A DNA stretch of 64,000 nucleotides from Agrobacterium vitis (GTDB lineage Bacteria; Pseudomonadota; Alphaproteobacteria; Rhizobiales; Rhizobiaceae). Location: positions 3,640,501 through 3,704,500 of the forward strand of contig NZ_AP023272.1 of NCBI RefSeq assembly GCF_013426735.1, read 5' to 3'. This document shows, piece after piece, positions 47,171 through 57,705 of this stretch (positions within the stretch are counted from its first letter, which is position 1; each line of letters begins with the position of its first letter). The notes under the pieces were generated by a model that worked only from the letters and a program-made list of their open reading frames with translations, ran no database searches and had not been told where the DNA came from. Made by a program: the position numbers and the translations under genes.

Positions 47171-48355
47171 ATGGCAAACAACTGGCGCCCAGCAACCAAA
47201 CTCGTTCATGGCGGCACGCTGCGTTCACCTTATGGCGAAACATCCGAAGCCATCTATCTCACCCAGGGCTTCGTCTATGACAGCTCGGAAGCGGCAGAAG
47301 CCCGTTTCAAGGGCGAGACCGAAGGCTATATTTACGCCCGCTACGGCAGCCCGACCAATGACATGTTCGAAAAGCGCATGTGCCTGCTGGAAGGTGCCGA
47401 AGAGGGCCGCGCCATGGCTTCCGGCATGGCCGCCGTCGCGGCCTCCATTCTCTGCCAGGTTCAGGCTGGCGATCATATTGTCGCCGCTCGCGCCCTGTTC
47501 GGCTCCTGCCGCTGGGTGATCGAGACCTTGGCACCCAAATATGGCGTGGATTTCACCCTGGTCGATGGCCGCGACCTGAAAAATTGGGAAGATGCTATCC
47601 GCCCGAATACCAAGGTGTTTTTCCTGGAAAGCCCCACCAATCCTACCCTGGAAGTGGTGGATATTGCCGGCGTCGCCAAGCTCGCCAACCAGGTCGGCGC
47701 GACCGTGGTGGTCGACAATGTTTTCGCCACCCCGCTCTTTCAAAATCCGCTGGAACTTGGCGCCCATGTCGTTGTCTATTCGGCAACCAAGCATATCGAC
47801 GGCCAGGGCCGCTGCCTGGGCGGCATCGTGCTGTCGTCCAAGCAATGGATCGAGGAAAAGCTCCAGGATTACTTCCGCCATACCGGTCCGGCCATGTCCC
47901 CCTTCAACGCCTGGACCCTGTTGAAAGGCGTGGAAACCCTGCCACTGCGCGTCAAGCAGCAGACGGAAAATGCCGGTCGTATCGCCGATTTTCTGGCTGA
48001 CAATAATAAGGTTGCACGCGTTATCTATCCAGGCCGCGCCGACCATCCGCAGGCCGACATCGTCGCCAAGCAGATGAAGGGCGGCTCCACCCTGGTGGCT
48101 TTCGAAATGAAGGGCGGCAAGGCGGCGGCTTTTGCCCTGCAAAACGCCCTACAAGTGGTGAAGATCTCCAACAATCTCGGCGATGCCAAGAGCCTGATCA
48201 CGCACCCGGCCACCACCACCCATAAGAACCTGACGGACGAAGCCCGTGCGACGCTTGGCATGTCCGGCGGCACATTGCGCCTGTCCTGCGGCATTGAAGA
48301 CGCCGAAGACTTGGTGGAGGACTTCGCTCAAGCGCTGAATGCCGTTTCCGCCTGA
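47171..48355 (+). CDS. metZ: O-succinylhomoserine sulfhydrylase
   Basis: ATG 47171 (MANNWRPATKLVHGGTLRS) gives 394 residues, the usual length. It is a Cys/Met metabolism PLP enzyme: YARYGSPTNDMFE, SGMAAVAAS, DNVFATPLFQNPLELGAHVVVYSATKHIDGQG with the PLP lysine in SATKH, and LITHPATTTH. It joins O-succinylhomoserine and sulfide to homocysteine for methionine synthesis. The SAM-II riboswitch and terminator upstream support the pathway. The open frame continues far upstream without a stop, but the start used matches the family. Confidence 0.95.
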   Translation: MANNWRPATKLVHGGTLRSPYGETSEAIYLTQGFVYDSSEAAEARFKGETEGYIYARYGSPTNDMFEKRMCLLEGAEEGRAMASGMAAVAASILCQVQAGDHIVAARALFGSCRWVIETLAPKYGVDFTLVDGRDLKNWEDAIRPNTKVFFLESPTNPTLEVVDIAGVAKLANQVGATVVVDNVFATPLFQNPLELGAHVVVYSATKHIDGQGRCLGGIVLSSKQWIEEKLQDYFRHTGPAMSPFNAWTLLKGVETLPLRVKQQTENAGRIADFLADNNKVARVIYPGRADHPQADIVAKQMKGGSTLVAFEMKGGKAAAFALQNALQVVKISNNLGDAKSLITHPATTTHKNLTDEARATLGMSGGTLRLSCGIEDAEDLVEDFAQALNAVSA

Positions 48356-48380
48356 TGGTCGCACATGCCAAGGCCGGAGA

Positions 48381-48433
48381 GGCTTGAGGCGTTCTCAAGC
48401 CGTAAAATTTCAGGAGGCGTGACGCGCCCCCTG
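48381..48433 (+). terminator. Two hairpins after metZ
   Basis: The first has arms GGCTTGAG (48381-48388) and CTCAAGCC (48394-48401). The second, 48411-48433, pairs CAGG-AGGCG with CGCGCC-CCCTG. No long T run follows, so termination is plausible but not certain. Confidence 0.45.
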
Positions 48434-48758
48434 AACCGCATGAAGGTGCAGCATATATAAAATGCGACCGCGTCCTTTTTATATTCTATAGAACGCGCGG
48501 CGCTGTAGCCCCATCTGAAACACCCATATCCTTCATGGAAAAACCTGATATAGTGGTGCCAGTCTTTGCTGAAGAGTGCCGCCAGGGGTTTCTAAAACTC
48601 TAAAAAATTTTCGCATACCCTTATTTTTTACTGGAAATTAAGTCTATTAATGGTCTTTATTGTTGCAGGATTATTCCCTGCGACAACATTGTCACAAACC
48701 ATAACCTTATCGGCTTTTGCAAATGTATGCTTACCAAAGCGTCAAGAAGTCTCCTTTT
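48434..48758. other. Gene-free stretch between metZ and apaG
   Basis: About 325 bp, AT-rich towards the right (near 48600-48660), without a credible gene. It should contain the apaG promoter. Confidence 0.4.
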
Positions 48759-49151
48759 ATGTATCGCGCGCTGACACGGGATATAGAGGTCACAGTCGAG
48801 CCATTTTATCTGGCGGAACAGTCCGACCCGGAAGACAGTCGCTATGTCTGGGGCTACAGGGTCGTCATTGTCAATCAGTCGAATGTGGCCGTGCGGCTGA
48901 TTAATCGTTACTGGCATATTACGGATCAGAATGGCCAGGTGGACGAGGTTAGCGGTCCGGGCGTGATCGGCGAACAGCCACGCCTGGCACCGGGTGAAAG
49001 TTTTGAATATTCGTCAGGCTGTCCATTGGACACGCCATCCGGCATCATGTTCGGCCGCTACGAAATGGAAACCGACGATGCCGAAACATTCGATGTCGCC
49101 ATTCCCGCCTTTTCTCTGGACACCCCGGATCTGCGCCGCGTCCTGAACTGA
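48759..49151 (+). CDS. apaG: ApaG protein (Co2+/Mg2+ efflux-associated)
   Basis: ATG 48759 ([18 protein letters not shown]) gives 130 residues, the normal ApaG length; the frame is open further upstream but that part does not fit the family. The single fibronectin-III-like domain shows [19 protein letters not shown] and [25 protein letters not shown], a typical ApaG string in parts. The biochemical role is not settled; it is linked to cation and nucleotide-polyphosphate phenotypes. It stands alone upstream of def. Confidence 0.93.
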   Translation: MYRALTRDIEVTVEPFYLAEQSDPEDSRYVWGYRVVIVNQSNVAVRLINRYWHITDQNGQVDEVSGPGVIGEQPRLAPGESFEYSSGCPLDTPSGIMFGRYEMETDDAETFDVAIPAFSLDTPDLRRVLN

Positions 49152-49236
49152 TCAACCACGCGCTCCAGTCAAAGGCATGGCTTTTACCGCATTTTTTTGA
49201 TTTCCTTGAAAACCGGGATGGTTTATGGGGAGATTC

Positions 49237-49755
49237 ATGACGACAAAGCCGATTATCATTTTGCCTGACCCGCTGCTGCGCGAGGTCTCCCAACCCATTG
49301 AGCGGATCGATGCCGACCTTGAGCGGCTGATCGATGACATGCTCGAGACCATGTATGATGCGCCCGGCATCGGCCTCGCTGCCGTTCAGATTGCCGTGCC
49401 TCGTCGCCTTCTGGTCATCGATGTCTCGAAGGAAGGTGAAGACAAGCAACCGCTGGTCTTTATCAATCCGGAAATCATTGGCAGTTCTGAGGCCCGCTCC
49501 ACCTATGAGGAAGGCTGCCTTTCCATTCCCGATTACTATGCGGAGGTGGAGCGCCCGGCAGCCGTCACGGTGAAATCACTGGATCGCCACGGCAAGGAAC
49601 AGTTGATCGAGGCCGATGGCCTGCTTGCCACCTGTCTGCAACATGAGATCGACCATCTAAACGGCACGCTGTTCATCGACCATATTTCGCGGCTGAAACG
49701 TGAAATGGTGATCAAGAAATTCTCCAAGGCGGCGAAGTCAAAGGTGACGGTCTAG
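49237..49755 (+). CDS. def: Peptide deformylase
   Basis: ATG 49237 ([15 protein letters not shown]) has GGGGAG six bases upstream and gives 172 residues. The metal-site motifs are [16 protein letters not shown] and QHEIDHLNG. It removes the formyl group from nascent proteins. It is followed after about 115 bp by fmt and truA, the usual arrangement in rhizobia. Confidence 0.96.
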   Translation: MTTKPIIILPDPLLREVSQPIERIDADLERLIDDMLETMYDAPGIGLAAVQIAVPRRLLVIDVSKEGEDKQPLVFINPEIIGSSEARSTYEEGCLSIPDYYAEVERPAAVTVKSLDRHGKEQLIEADGLLATCLQHEIDHLNGTLFIDHISRLKREMVIKKFSKAAKSKVTV

Positions 49756-49871
49756 GATCTGGGATGCGTTCTGAACCCGGCAGGTCGCAGGCCTATCGTC
49801 CTGGCTCGTGCTTTTGGGAAAATCCGGTTCCGCAGCCTCCCCGACAACCTCTAGAAGATCGGTCTTGATCC

Positions 49872-50834
49872 ATGGCTCTTCGCATGATTTTCATGGGCAC
49901 TCCGGAGTTTTCGGTGCCGATCCTGAACGCGCTACACGACGCCGGCCATCAGATTGTTGCGGTCTATAGCCAGCCGCCACGCCCGGCCGGGCGCCGGGGG
50001 CTGGATCTGACCAAATCTCCCGTCCATCAGCAGGCCGAAAAGCTCGGACTGCCGGTTCTGACGCCCGTAAATTTCAAGGCGCAGGACGATCGCGATGCCT
50101 TCGCCGCTCATCAGGCCGATGTCGCCGTGGTCGTGGCCTACGGCCTGTTGCTGCCGGAAGCCATCCTGAGCGGCACGCGGCTGGGCTGTTATAATGGCCA
50201 CGCCTCGCTGCTGCCCCGCTGGCGGGGTGCAGCCCCGATCCAGCGCGCCATCATGGCTGGAGATACGCAAACCGGAATGATGGTGATGAAGATGGACAAG
50301 GGGCTGGACACCGGCCCGGTGGCCCTAACGCGCGCCCTGACCATTACCCCCGACATGACCGCCGGTGAACTACATGACGCCCTGAGCCAGATCGGTGCCG
50401 AGGCGATGGTTGAGGCCATGACAAAGCTGGAAGCAGGCGACCTGCCGCTGACAGCCCAGCCAGAAGACGGTGTCGTCTACGCCGCCAAGATCGACAAGGC
50501 CGAAACCCGCATCGACTTTTCAAAGCCAGCCACGCAGGTTCACAACGGCATTCGCGGCCTGTCGCCCTTTCCAGGCGCCTGGTTCGAGGCGGACATCAAC
50601 GGCAAGCCGGAACGTATCAAGGTTCTAGCCAGCCAGATGGCAGAGGTCACGGACACCGCAAACGTGCCGGGCACCGTGCTGGACGACGCCCTGACCATCG
50701 CCTGTGGCATGGGCGCAGTTCGCCTTGTCCGGCTGCAAAAGGCCGGTAGCAAGCCGCTGGATGCAGCGGAATTCCTGCGCGGCACGCCCATAGGTGCAGG
50801 CACGGTATTTGCCTCGGCAAAGGCCGGAACCTGA
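49872..50834 (+). CDS. fmt: Methionyl-tRNA formyltransferase
   Basis: The 320-residue protein starts [18 protein letters not shown]. The formyltransferase domain has [29 protein letters not shown] and the DTGPVAL motif; the C-terminal OB-fold follows ([21 protein letters not shown], in parts). It formylates the initiator Met-tRNA using 10-formyl-tetrahydrofolate, the partner reaction of def. The stop shares one base with the truA start (TGATG). Confidence 0.96.
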   Translation: MALRMIFMGTPEFSVPILNALHDAGHQIVAVYSQPPRPAGRRGLDLTKSPVHQQAEKLGLPVLTPVNFKAQDDRDAFAAHQADVAVVVAYGLLLPEAILSGTRLGCYNGHASLLPRWRGAAPIQRAIMAGDTQTGMMVMKMDKGLDTGPVALTRALTITPDMTAGELHDALSQIGAEAMVEAMTKLEAGDLPLTAQPEDGVVYAAKIDKAETRIDFSKPATQVHNGIRGLSPFPGAWFEADINGKPERIKVLASQMAEVTDTANVPGTVLDDALTIACGMGAVRLVRLQKAGSKPLDAAEFLRGTPIGAGTVFASAKAGT

Positions 50835-51646
50835 TGCCACGCTACAAGCTGACCGTGGAATATGACGGCACACCCTATGTCGGCTGGCAACGGCAGGACA
50901 ATGGTCCCTCCGTGCAGGGCGCGCTCGAAGCGGCAGTGCTTGGCCTGACGGGGGAAACGGTGGCGATCCGGGGTGCGGGCCGCACCGATTCCGGCGTCCA
51001 TGCCATCGGCCAGGTGGCGCATGTCGATCTTTTGCGTCAATGGATACCCTACAAGCTGCGCAATGCGCTGAACGCGCATCTGGCGCAGGCTGGGCAAGCA
51101 ATTTCTATTCTGGCTGCCGAAGCTGTCCCTGATGCCTTCGATGCGCGATTTTCCGCCCTGAAGCGGCATTATCTTTATCGGATCATGTCACGCCCGTCCC
51201 GGCTGGCGCTGGAGGCCAATCGCGCCTGGTGGGTATCAAAACCGCTGGACCACGAAGCCATGCATGCCGCAGCCCAAATGCTGGTTGGCAATCACGATTT
51301 TACCACCTTCCGCTCGGTTCATTGTCAGGCCATCAGCCCGGTGCGCACGCTGGACCGGCTGGATGTCAGCCGCAACGGCGATCTCATCGAGATCCGCGCC
51401 TCCGCCCAGAGTTTTCTGCACAACCAGATTAGATCTTTTGCTGGCACCTTGAAAATGGCGGGAGAAGGCAAGATGACGCCGGAGGATGTTCGCGCTGCCC
51501 TGGAGGCCCGCGACCGCAAGGCCTGCGGCCCGGTGGCACCGCCGCAGGGCCTGTATTTTTTGCAGGTAGACTATCCGACCGATGGCAATTGGCGGCCCTA
51601 TTCGAAAACCGGATCTATGATCTTGTATCGGGAAAACCGATATTAA
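50834..51646 (+). CDS. truA: tRNA pseudouridine(38-40) synthase
   Basis: The 270-residue protein begins [21 protein letters not shown] and has the catalytic [17 protein letters not shown] (Asp near 53) and the C-terminal [14 protein letters not shown]. It makes pseudouridine in the anticodon arm of many tRNAs. It is translationally coupled to fmt. Its stop overlaps by 4 bp the stop of the convergent receiver-domain gene. Confidence 0.96.
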   Translation: MPRYKLTVEYDGTPYVGWQRQDNGPSVQGALEAAVLGLTGETVAIRGAGRTDSGVHAIGQVAHVDLLRQWIPYKLRNALNAHLAQAGQAISILAAEAVPDAFDARFSALKRHYLYRIMSRPSRLALEANRAWWVSKPLDHEAMHAAAQMLVGNHDFTTFRSVHCQAISPVRTLDRLDVSRNGDLIEIRASAQSFLHNQIRSFAGTLKMAGEGKMTPEDVRAALEARDRKACGPVAPPQGLYFLQVDYPTDGNWRPYSKTGSMILYRENRY

Positions 51647-52026
51647 TAGCTGGTTGCCCTCAATGCAGACCACGGGCGCTCTCGCACCAGTTGGACCATC
51701 ACATTCACATAATCCGCCGGTTTGGCGATAATCCGGTCGGCGGGAATGCCGCAGGCCACGATTTCCTGAAGCGGCGAACCCGACACGACCCGGTAGGGAA
51801 TGCCGGAGCGACATAGTCTTTCCACCACCGGCGTTATCTTTCCGTCCAACACCTGGAAGTCCAGGATGGCGGCGGTGATCCTGTTGGCTTCGAGGCAGAT
51901 AAGCGCATCGCTGACCGTTTCCGTGGTCACGACATTGGCCCCCGCATGGGCAACGCAATCGGCCGCATCCATCGAAATGAATGCATCGTCTTCCACAATC
52001 AGGATCGTTTCAGGCTCTGGCTTCAT
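51643..52026 (-). CDS. Single-domain response regulator
   Basis: The 127-residue protein is one receiver domain: [13 protein letters not shown] (acidic pocket), [11 protein letters not shown] with the phospho-acceptor Asp near 56, VVSGS (switch Ser) and the IIAKPADY lysine. No output domain exists, so it must act through protein contact, as CheY- or Sma0114-like regulators do in rhizobia. GAGACAAT-like spacing before the ATG gives AAGGAGAC as binding site. It stands alone, convergent with truA. Confidence 0.9.
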   Translation of the reverse strand: MKPEPETILIVEDDAFISMDAADCVAHAGANVVTTETVSDALICLEANRITAAILDFQVLDGKITPVVERLCRSGIPYRVVSGSPLQEIVACGIPADRIIAKPADYVNVMVQLVRERPWSALRATSY

Positions 52027-52205
52027 GACATTGTCTCCTTGTCTGAGCCGCTAACGCGCAAAAGCGGTCTTTGTTCAACTTTGGGCCAAAAAGAGTAAGT
52101 CATGCTTAACAAATAATTAAAATATGCAAAACTTAACGACAGTTAAAACAATTGCATCATTAAACTCCCCTTTTACTATTTCGACCAAAATAGATCAGTT
52201 GAATT

Positions 52206-53003
52206 CTATCGTATCAGACTTTGCGCCCCATCGATCCAGACGGGTGTACCACTGATATGGCGAGCCGCATCGGACGCCAGAAAACCAATCAGATCGGCCA
52301 CTTCCTGGGCTGTGCCAGGCGTACCCCGCGTCAACGGAATCGCCTGATGCGACGGTGGCTGAGGGATGTCGAGACGTTCGGTAGAGCGTTTGTTTGTATT
52401 GTCATCGATCTCAGTCTCAATGGCACCTGGGCAAACCGCATTGATGCGAATGCGATCGGGACCCAGCTCCACCGCCAATTGCTGCACCATGGCCAATTGT
52501 CCAGCCTTGGTGGCACTATAAGCTGTGGCGCCAGGAGAGGTGAAGGTGCGCGTACCGTTGATAGAAGAGACAACGACAATACTGCCACCGCCATTGCGGC
52601 GCAGATGCGGCACTGTCAGATGCACCGTCAAATAGGTGCCACGCAGATTAATGGCCATCGTCTGGTCCCATTCCTGCGGCTGCAATTCATCGATTGGCGC
52701 CCAGACGCCGTTGACCCCGGCATTGGCCACCACGATGTCGAGCCGGCTACCCCATGCGATCAATGTTTCGACCCCTGCCCGCATGGAAGAGCTGTCAGCG
52801 ACATCTGCGACAAGCACAATGGCCTCGCCATTCGCGTGTTGGATGTCTTCGGCAACCCGTTCCAACTCATGTTTGGTTCGCCCCAGCAACCCGACGGCGC
52901 AGCCATCCTGGGCAAGTCGCAGGGCAGCTGCTCGCCCAATGCCGGAACCCGCGCCGGTGACCAGCGCCACACGTTTACTGTCGTCCAGTTTATTCTGATG
53001 CAT
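52206..53003 (-). CDS. Short-chain dehydrogenase/reductase
   Basis: The start ATG 53003 (MHQNKLDDSKRVALVTGAG) follows AGAGGG; the frame is open further upstream but that part is not coding. The 265-residue protein has the NAD(P)-binding TGAGSGIGRAAA, NAG of VVANAGVNG, the catalytic YSATK (Tyr-x-x-x-Lys) and the C-terminal SDAARHISGTPVWIDGAQSL. Substrate unknown. It is divergent from glgX with 195 bp between the starts. Confidence 0.9.
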   Translation of the reverse strand: MHQNKLDDSKRVALVTGAGSGIGRAAALRLAQDGCAVGLLGRTKHELERVAEDIQHANGEAIVLVADVADSSSMRAGVETLIAWGSRLDIVVANAGVNGVWAPIDELQPQEWDQTMAINLRGTYLTVHLTVPHLRRNGGGSIVVVSSINGTRTFTSPGATAYSATKAGQLAMVQQLAVELGPDRIRINAVCPGAIETEIDDNTNKRSTERLDIPQPPSHQAIPLTRGTPGTAQEVADLIGFLASDAARHISGTPVWIDGAQSLIR

Positions 53004-53198
53004 GCAACCCTCTGTGTCATTGCGCGGCAATTGGCAGCCCCATTCACTGACTGCACCGGCAAGCCGACAGGCGTCACCGAAATGACCAATGGAAATGACG
53101 AACAGATAAAGCCGGTAAATGTTCCTGAAGGCGGCAAGGAACAAAGCCATGGCGAGGGAATTACTGTTGCACCGCAGCGACAAGCCCTGAGAGCGACC

Positions 53199-55286
53199 AT
53201 GGACATCCAAACGACCAACTTCAAAATTTTACCCGGCGAGTGGCAACGGCTGGGTGCCCGCTACACTGGCGAAGGGGTTAATTTCGCCCTGTTTTCCGCC
53301 CACGCTGATCGCGTTGAGCTGTGCCTCTATGATCCCAGCGGCAGCATCGAGATCGCCCGGATGGATCTGCCTGATTACACCAATGAAATCTGGCATGGGT
53401 TTGTACCCGGCCTGAAACCCGGCGCGCTCTACGGCTTTCGTGTCCATGGACCGTTCGAACCTGAAAACGGCCATCGCTTCAATCACAACAAGCTGCTGCT
53501 CGATCCTTATGCCCGCGAACTGGTGGGCGATATCCGGTGGTCGCCCGAAGTGTTCGGCTATCATTTCGACGATCCTGACAAGGATATGTCCTTCAACGAT
53601 CTCGACAGCGCGGCTTTCATGCCCAAATGCCGGGTCGTGGATCCAAATCAGGTTGATTGGGGCAATGATCGCCGTCCTCAGGTCTCCTGGGCCGATACGA
53701 TTGTCTATGAAACCCATGTCAAGGGCTTTACACAGCTCAATCCTGCCATTCCGCAGGAGCTGCGGGGTACGTTCGAAGGCCTCGGTCACAAGGCGGCGGT
53801 TGATTATATCAAGAGCCTTGGGATTACCTCTGTCGAGCTGCTGCCCATCCACGCCTTCCCGGATGACGGCCCGTTGCTGGACAAGGGCCTGAAGAATTAC
53901 TGGGGTTATAATACCATCGGCTTTTTTGCTCCTGCGCACCGTTATTACGGCGCAAACGGCATCCAGGGCTTCCGCGACATGGTTCGCGCTTTCCATGATG
54001 GCGGCATCGAGGTCATTCTCGACGTGGTCTACAATCACACGGCGGAAGGCAATGAACTTGGCTCGACCCTGTCCTTCAAGGGCATCGACAACTTTTCCTA
54101 CTACCGTACCCTGCCGGACAATCACCGCTATTACATCAATGATACCGGCACCGGCAACACGGTGAACACCTCCCATCCGCGGGTTCTCCAGATGGTGATG
54201 GACTCGCTGCGCTACTGGGCCGATGACATGCATGTCGATGGCTTCCGCTTCGATCTTGGCACCATCCTGGGTCGCGAGCCCGAGGGCTTCGATGAGCGCG
54301 GCGGCTTTTTCGACGCGGTTACCCAGGACCCGACATTGGCCGGGGTCAAGCTGATCGGCGAGCCGTGGGATATCGGTCCCGGTGGTTATCAGGTTGGCGG
54401 CTTTCCGCCGGGCTGGGCGGAGTGGAATGACAAATACCGTGACAGTTGCCGCGAGTATTGGCTGAACGGCGACAATTGCGCTCCGGATTTCGCGGCTCGT
54501 CTGCTAGGCTCCGGCGATCTTTACGACCAGCGCGGCCGCCGTCCCTGGGCCAGCGTCAATTTCATCACCGCCCATGATGGCTTCACGCTGAACGACCTCG
54601 TCTCCTATGATGGCAAGCATAACGACGACAATGGCGAGGATAATAACGACGGTCACAATGACAATCGCAGCCATAATTATGGCCACGAGGGTCCGACAGA
54701 TGACGAAGGCACCAATGCGGTGCGCGAGCGCCAGAAGCGCAATTTTTTGGCCACTCTGCTGTTTTCCCATGGCACGCCAATGCTGCTGGCCGGTGACGAA
54801 TTCGGTCGTTCGCAGATGGGCAATAACAACGGCTATTGCCAGGATAGCGAAATCAGCTGGCTGCATTGGGAAAATCTGCCCGACAGCGCCGATGCCCTGC
54901 GTGATTTCACGAAGCGGGTCATCTCACTTCGCAAGGAGCAGCCGTTGCTGCGGCGGGAGAATTGGCGCGATGGCATGATGATCGATTGGTACAGTGTCAG
55001 CGGCGGCCGTCAAACCTCGGAAAACTGGGAAAACAGCAATGCGCTGATCACACGCCTTCATCGCGAAGACCTCCAGGCCGAAGAGGGCATCTGGTCGGAT
55101 ATCATGATGCTGTTCAACCCGCTCGATGAAGACACCACCTTCACCATTCCCAAGGAAAGCGGCGGAGAACGGGTGCTCGAACTGATCACCGGCGATCCGG
55201 AGCGTCAGGGCGAGAAGGTCAAGCAAGGCGAAAAATTCAAACTGCTGCCGCGCAGCATGGCGCTTTTGCGGACGATTCAAACCTGA
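53199..55286 (+). CDS. glgX: Glycogen debranching enzyme GlgX
   Basis: From ATG 53199 the protein has 695 residues. It has the N-terminal CBM48 region (GEGVNFALFSAHADRVELCLYD) in parts and the GH13 isoamylase-type barrel: DVVYNHTAEG, GFRFDLGTILG with the catalytic Asp, IGEPWDIGPGGYQ with the acid Glu, and FITAHDGFTLNDLVSYDGKHN. It cleaves alpha-1,6 branches of glycogen. The rest of the glg operon is not in the window. The frame stays open for 980 bp upstream across the SDR gene, which is a GC-bias artefact. Confidence 0.94.
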   Translation: MDIQTTNFKILPGEWQRLGARYTGEGVNFALFSAHADRVELCLYDPSGSIEIARMDLPDYTNEIWHGFVPGLKPGALYGFRVHGPFEPENGHRFNHNKLLLDPYARELVGDIRWSPEVFGYHFDDPDKDMSFNDLDSAAFMPKCRVVDPNQVDWGNDRRPQVSWADTIVYETHVKGFTQLNPAIPQELRGTFEGLGHKAAVDYIKSLGITSVELLPIHAFPDDGPLLDKGLKNYWGYNTIGFFAPAHRYYGANGIQGFRDMVRAFHDGGIEVILDVVYNHTAEGNELGSTLSFKGIDNFSYYRTLPDNHRYYINDTGTGNTVNTSHPRVLQMVMDSLRYWADDMHVDGFRFDLGTILGREPEGFDERGGFFDAVTQDPTLAGVKLIGEPWDIGPGGYQVGGFPPGWAEWNDKYRDSCREYWLNGDNCAPDFAARLLGSGDLYDQRGRRPWASVNFITAHDGFTLNDLVSYDGKHNDDNGEDNNDGHNDNRSHNYGHEGPTDDEGTNAVRERQKRNFLATLLFSHGTPMLLAGDEFGRSQMGNNNGYCQDSEISWLHWENLPDSADALRDFTKRVISLRKEQPLLRRENWRDGMMIDWYSVSGGRQTSENWENSNALITRLHREDLQAEEGIWSDIMMLFNPLDEDTTFTIPKESGGERVLELITGDPERQGEKVKQGEKFKLLPRSMALLRTIQT

Positions 55287-55316
55287 TCTGCGATAGCGCA
55301 TCACAACTGAAATGAT

Positions 55317-55346
55317 AAAGGCCCGGGGTTTTTCCGGGCCTTTATA
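55317..55346 (+). terminator. Bidirectional terminator after glgX
   Basis: AAAGGCCCGG (55317-55326) pairs with CCGGGCCTTT (55334-55343) around a GTTTTT-type loop, giving a perfect 10-bp stem with A and T runs on either side. It lies between the convergent glgX and BON-domain genes and could serve both. Confidence 0.9.
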
Positions 55347-55394
55347 TTTATGGGGTGGTGCCACATATCCACACGCCGCGTGTGGAGATCCCTG

Positions 55395-55676
55395 TCAGTG
55401 GATCGTGCGCTCGACAATTTCCAGGTCTACGGAAACCTTGAAAACACCCGGGACTGAAAGCGCCACCTCAACCGCCCGATCGACCTCGCTCTCGGAATAG
55501 ACAAGGCCTCGCAAACAAATTTCATTGCCAATCGATATCACCTCGATGTCAGAGGCATCGATACCGTCAGAGCCCGCCAACTGAGAGGCCACTGCCGTTT
55601 CCAACTCCGCCAAGGGCGGATTTTCCTCAACGATTTCAGGGGTCTCTCCGAAAGTTTTCGCCGGTTTGAAGACCAT
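55395..55676 (-). CDS. BON-domain protein
   Basis: ATG 55676 (MVFKPAKTFGETPEIV) has AGGAGGAAA seven bases upstream; the frame upstream is not needed. The 93-residue protein contains one BON domain (ISIGNEICLRGLVYSESEVDRAVEVALSVPGV in parts), a fold that contacts lipids or polysaccharides in osmotic-stress proteins such as OsmY. There is no signal peptide, which is unusual for the family and suggests a cytoplasmic role. Stands alone. Confidence 0.85.
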   Translation of the reverse strand: MVFKPAKTFGETPEIVEENPPLAELETAVASQLAGSDGIDASDIEVISIGNEICLRGLVYSESEVDRAVEVALSVPGVFKVSVDLEIVERTIH

Positions 55677-55981
55677 GACACTTTCCTCCTTGTTTGCGTG
55701 AAGTTTCATAAGAGCTAACGCATCACCGGGAGGTTGGTTCAATGCGAAACTGATCGCTAAAAGGTTGTTGTCCAGAGTGCCGAGGCCCGGGCATATGCAA
55801 GCCTTGGAATAATGGGATGCCAAATTATTTTTCCTGAGAATTAATTGACGTTTACGTCAAAGTTATTATAACGTTTGACTTGCATTCGAGGAGTTCAGCG
55901 CTCCATATTTGGAGTGCATATCGGACGCACTGTCATCACCTTGAGGAGGGAGGGACAGGCTGTCGAAAAAGGGAGTGAGGA
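55677..55981. other. Promoter region between BON gene and fadD
   Basis: About 305 bp between divergent starts. It holds no gene. An inverted-repeat-like TTGACGTTTACGTCAA is visible at 55846-55861, a possible binding site for a fatty-acid or stress regulator; GAGGAGG lies near 55942-55948. Confidence 0.4.
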
Positions 55982-57682
55982 ATGAATACTCTGTCCATGC
56001 CTGAAGGCAATTTTGAGTCTCGCCGAATCTGGCTTGCATCCTATCCCACCTCGGTGCCTGCGGAACTGCCGCCCCTCGATCACGAATCGCTGCCTGAACT
56101 GTTCGATGAAAATTGTGTGACCTACGCGTCCCGCAAGGCCTTCACCAGTATGGGCCGCTCCATGACCTTCAGGGAACTCGGCGAGCAGGCGACGAAAATT
56201 GCCGCCTGGCTGCAAGCGGAAGGGTTCAGCAAAGGCGACCGGATCGCCGTGATGATGCCCAATGTCTTGCAAAATCCGGTTATTGTGTTTGGCATTCTCA
56301 AGGCTGGAATGATCGTCGTCAATGTCAATCCGCTCTATACCCCGCGCGAACTGGCGCATCAGCTAAAGGATTCCGGCGCGGTTGCCATTTTCGTGCTGGA
56401 GAATTTTGCCCACACTGTGCAGGCGGTGATGGACAAGGTGTCGCTACGCCGCGTGGTGGTCACCAGCATGGGCGACATGCTTGGCCTGAAGGGCCATCTG
56501 GTGAATTTCATCGTTCGCAAGGTGAAGAAGCTCGTGCCAGCCTGGTCGATTGCCAATTCCCGAAGCTTCGCATCGGTGCTGGCGGCAGGTGGAAAAGCCC
56601 GATTGCGGCCAGAAACCCTTTCCCGCAACGATATCGCCTTTCTGCAATATACAGGCGGTACGACAGGCGTTTCCAAGGGGGCGGTGCTGACCCATGGCAA
56701 TCTGATCGCCAATACGATGCAGATGTCGTTTTGGTTGGGTTCCGCTTTCGATACGCGCCCAAGACCGGAAACACTGACCTTCATCTGCGCTTTGCCGCTC
56801 TATCATATCTTTGCGCTGACCGTGAACGCCCTGATGGGCATTGCCTGCGGCGGCCACAATATCCTGATCGCCAATCCGCGTGACATTCCAGGCTTTGCCA
56901 AGGAACTGTCCCGGTATGATTTCAATGTCATCATCGGCTTGAATACGCTGTTCAATGCTCTGATGAATAATGAGGCCTTCCGCAAGCTGGACTTTTCCCA
57001 CCTGCAACTGACCTTTGCCGGTGGCATGTCGGTGCAGCGGCCGATTGCCGAACGGTGGCACCAGATTACCGGCTGCCCGATCACCGAGGGTTACGGCCTG
57101 TCTGAAACATCGCCGGTGGCAACCGCCAATCGCATGAACGACAAGGACTTCAGCGGCTGCATCGGCATGCCGATTTCCTCCACCGATGTCGATATCCGTG
57201 ATGAACAGGGTGAAAGCCTGGCTTTGGGAGAGGTCGGAGAAATCTGCATTCGCGGACCGCAGGTCATGGCCGGCTACTGGCAGCGACCGGAAGAAACGGC
57301 GCGGGCGATGACCGAGGACGGGTTTTTCCGCACTGGCGACATGGGCTTCATGGACGCGCGCGGCTATACCAAGATTGTTGACCGCAAAAAGGATATGATC
57401 CTGGTCTCCGGTTTCAATGTCTACCCCAACGAGATCGAGGAAGTCGCGGTCATGCATCCCGGCGTGCTGGAGGCAGCGGCTATCGGTGTGCCGGACCCGC
57501 ATTCCGGTGAAGCCGTCAAACTGTTTGTGGTGCGCAAGGACCCAGGCTTGACGGAGCAGCAGGTTAAGGACCATTGCGCCGCAAACCTGACCAATTACAA
57601 GCGCCCCCGCCATGTGGCCTTTCTTGAGGAATTGCCGAAATCCAACGTCGGCAAGATTCTGCGCAAGGATCTGCGGCCTTAA
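55982..57682 (+). CDS. fadD: Long-chain fatty acid-CoA ligase
   Basis: The 566-residue protein is an AMP-forming acyl-CoA synthetase: YTGGTTGVSKGAVLTHGNL (P-loop), GYGLSETSPV, DGFFRTGDMGFMD, VDRKKDMILVSGFNVYPNEIE and the C-terminal PKSNVGKILRKDLR with the catalytic Lys. The acyl group length fits FadD. It activates fatty acids for beta-oxidation or phospholipid use. It is preceded by a palindromic site and followed by a hairpin. Confidence 0.93.
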   Translation: MNTLSMPEGNFESRRIWLASYPTSVPAELPPLDHESLPELFDENCVTYASRKAFTSMGRSMTFRELGEQATKIAAWLQAEGFSKGDRIAVMMPNVLQNPVIVFGILKAGMIVVNVNPLYTPRELAHQLKDSGAVAIFVLENFAHTVQAVMDKVSLRRVVVTSMGDMLGLKGHLVNFIVRKVKKLVPAWSIANSRSFASVLAAGGKARLRPETLSRNDIAFLQYTGGTTGVSKGAVLTHGNLIANTMQMSFWLGSAFDTRPRPETLTFICALPLYHIFALTVNALMGIACGGHNILIANPRDIPGFAKELSRYDFNVIIGLNTLFNALMNNEAFRKLDFSHLQLTFAGGMSVQRPIAERWHQITGCPITEGYGLSETSPVATANRMNDKDFSGCIGMPISSTDVDIRDEQGESLALGEVGEICIRGPQVMAGYWQRPEETARAMTEDGFFRTGDMGFMDARGYTKIVDRKKDMILVSGFNVYPNEIEEVAVMHPGVLEAAAIGVPDPHSGEAVKLFVVRKDPGLTEQQVKDHCAANLTNYKRPRHVAFLEELPKSNVGKILRKDLRP

Positions 57683-57705
57683 AGACACCGGACAGACAGG
57701 GATGA

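Noticed and set aside
52221..53198. Long plus-strand open frame in front of glgX (making a 1,021-residue fusion)
   Set aside because: It is antisense to the well-supported SDR gene, has no domain, and GlgX proteins start at the ATG at 53199. High GC leaves long open frames.
53229..54233. 334-residue minus-strand frame opposite glgX
   Set aside because: Antisense to the GH13 catalytic domain and without recognisable content.
56444..57688. 414-residue minus-strand frame opposite fadD
   Set aside because: Shadow of a clear acyl-CoA ligase; sequence shows no known fold and begins in the fadD 3' end.
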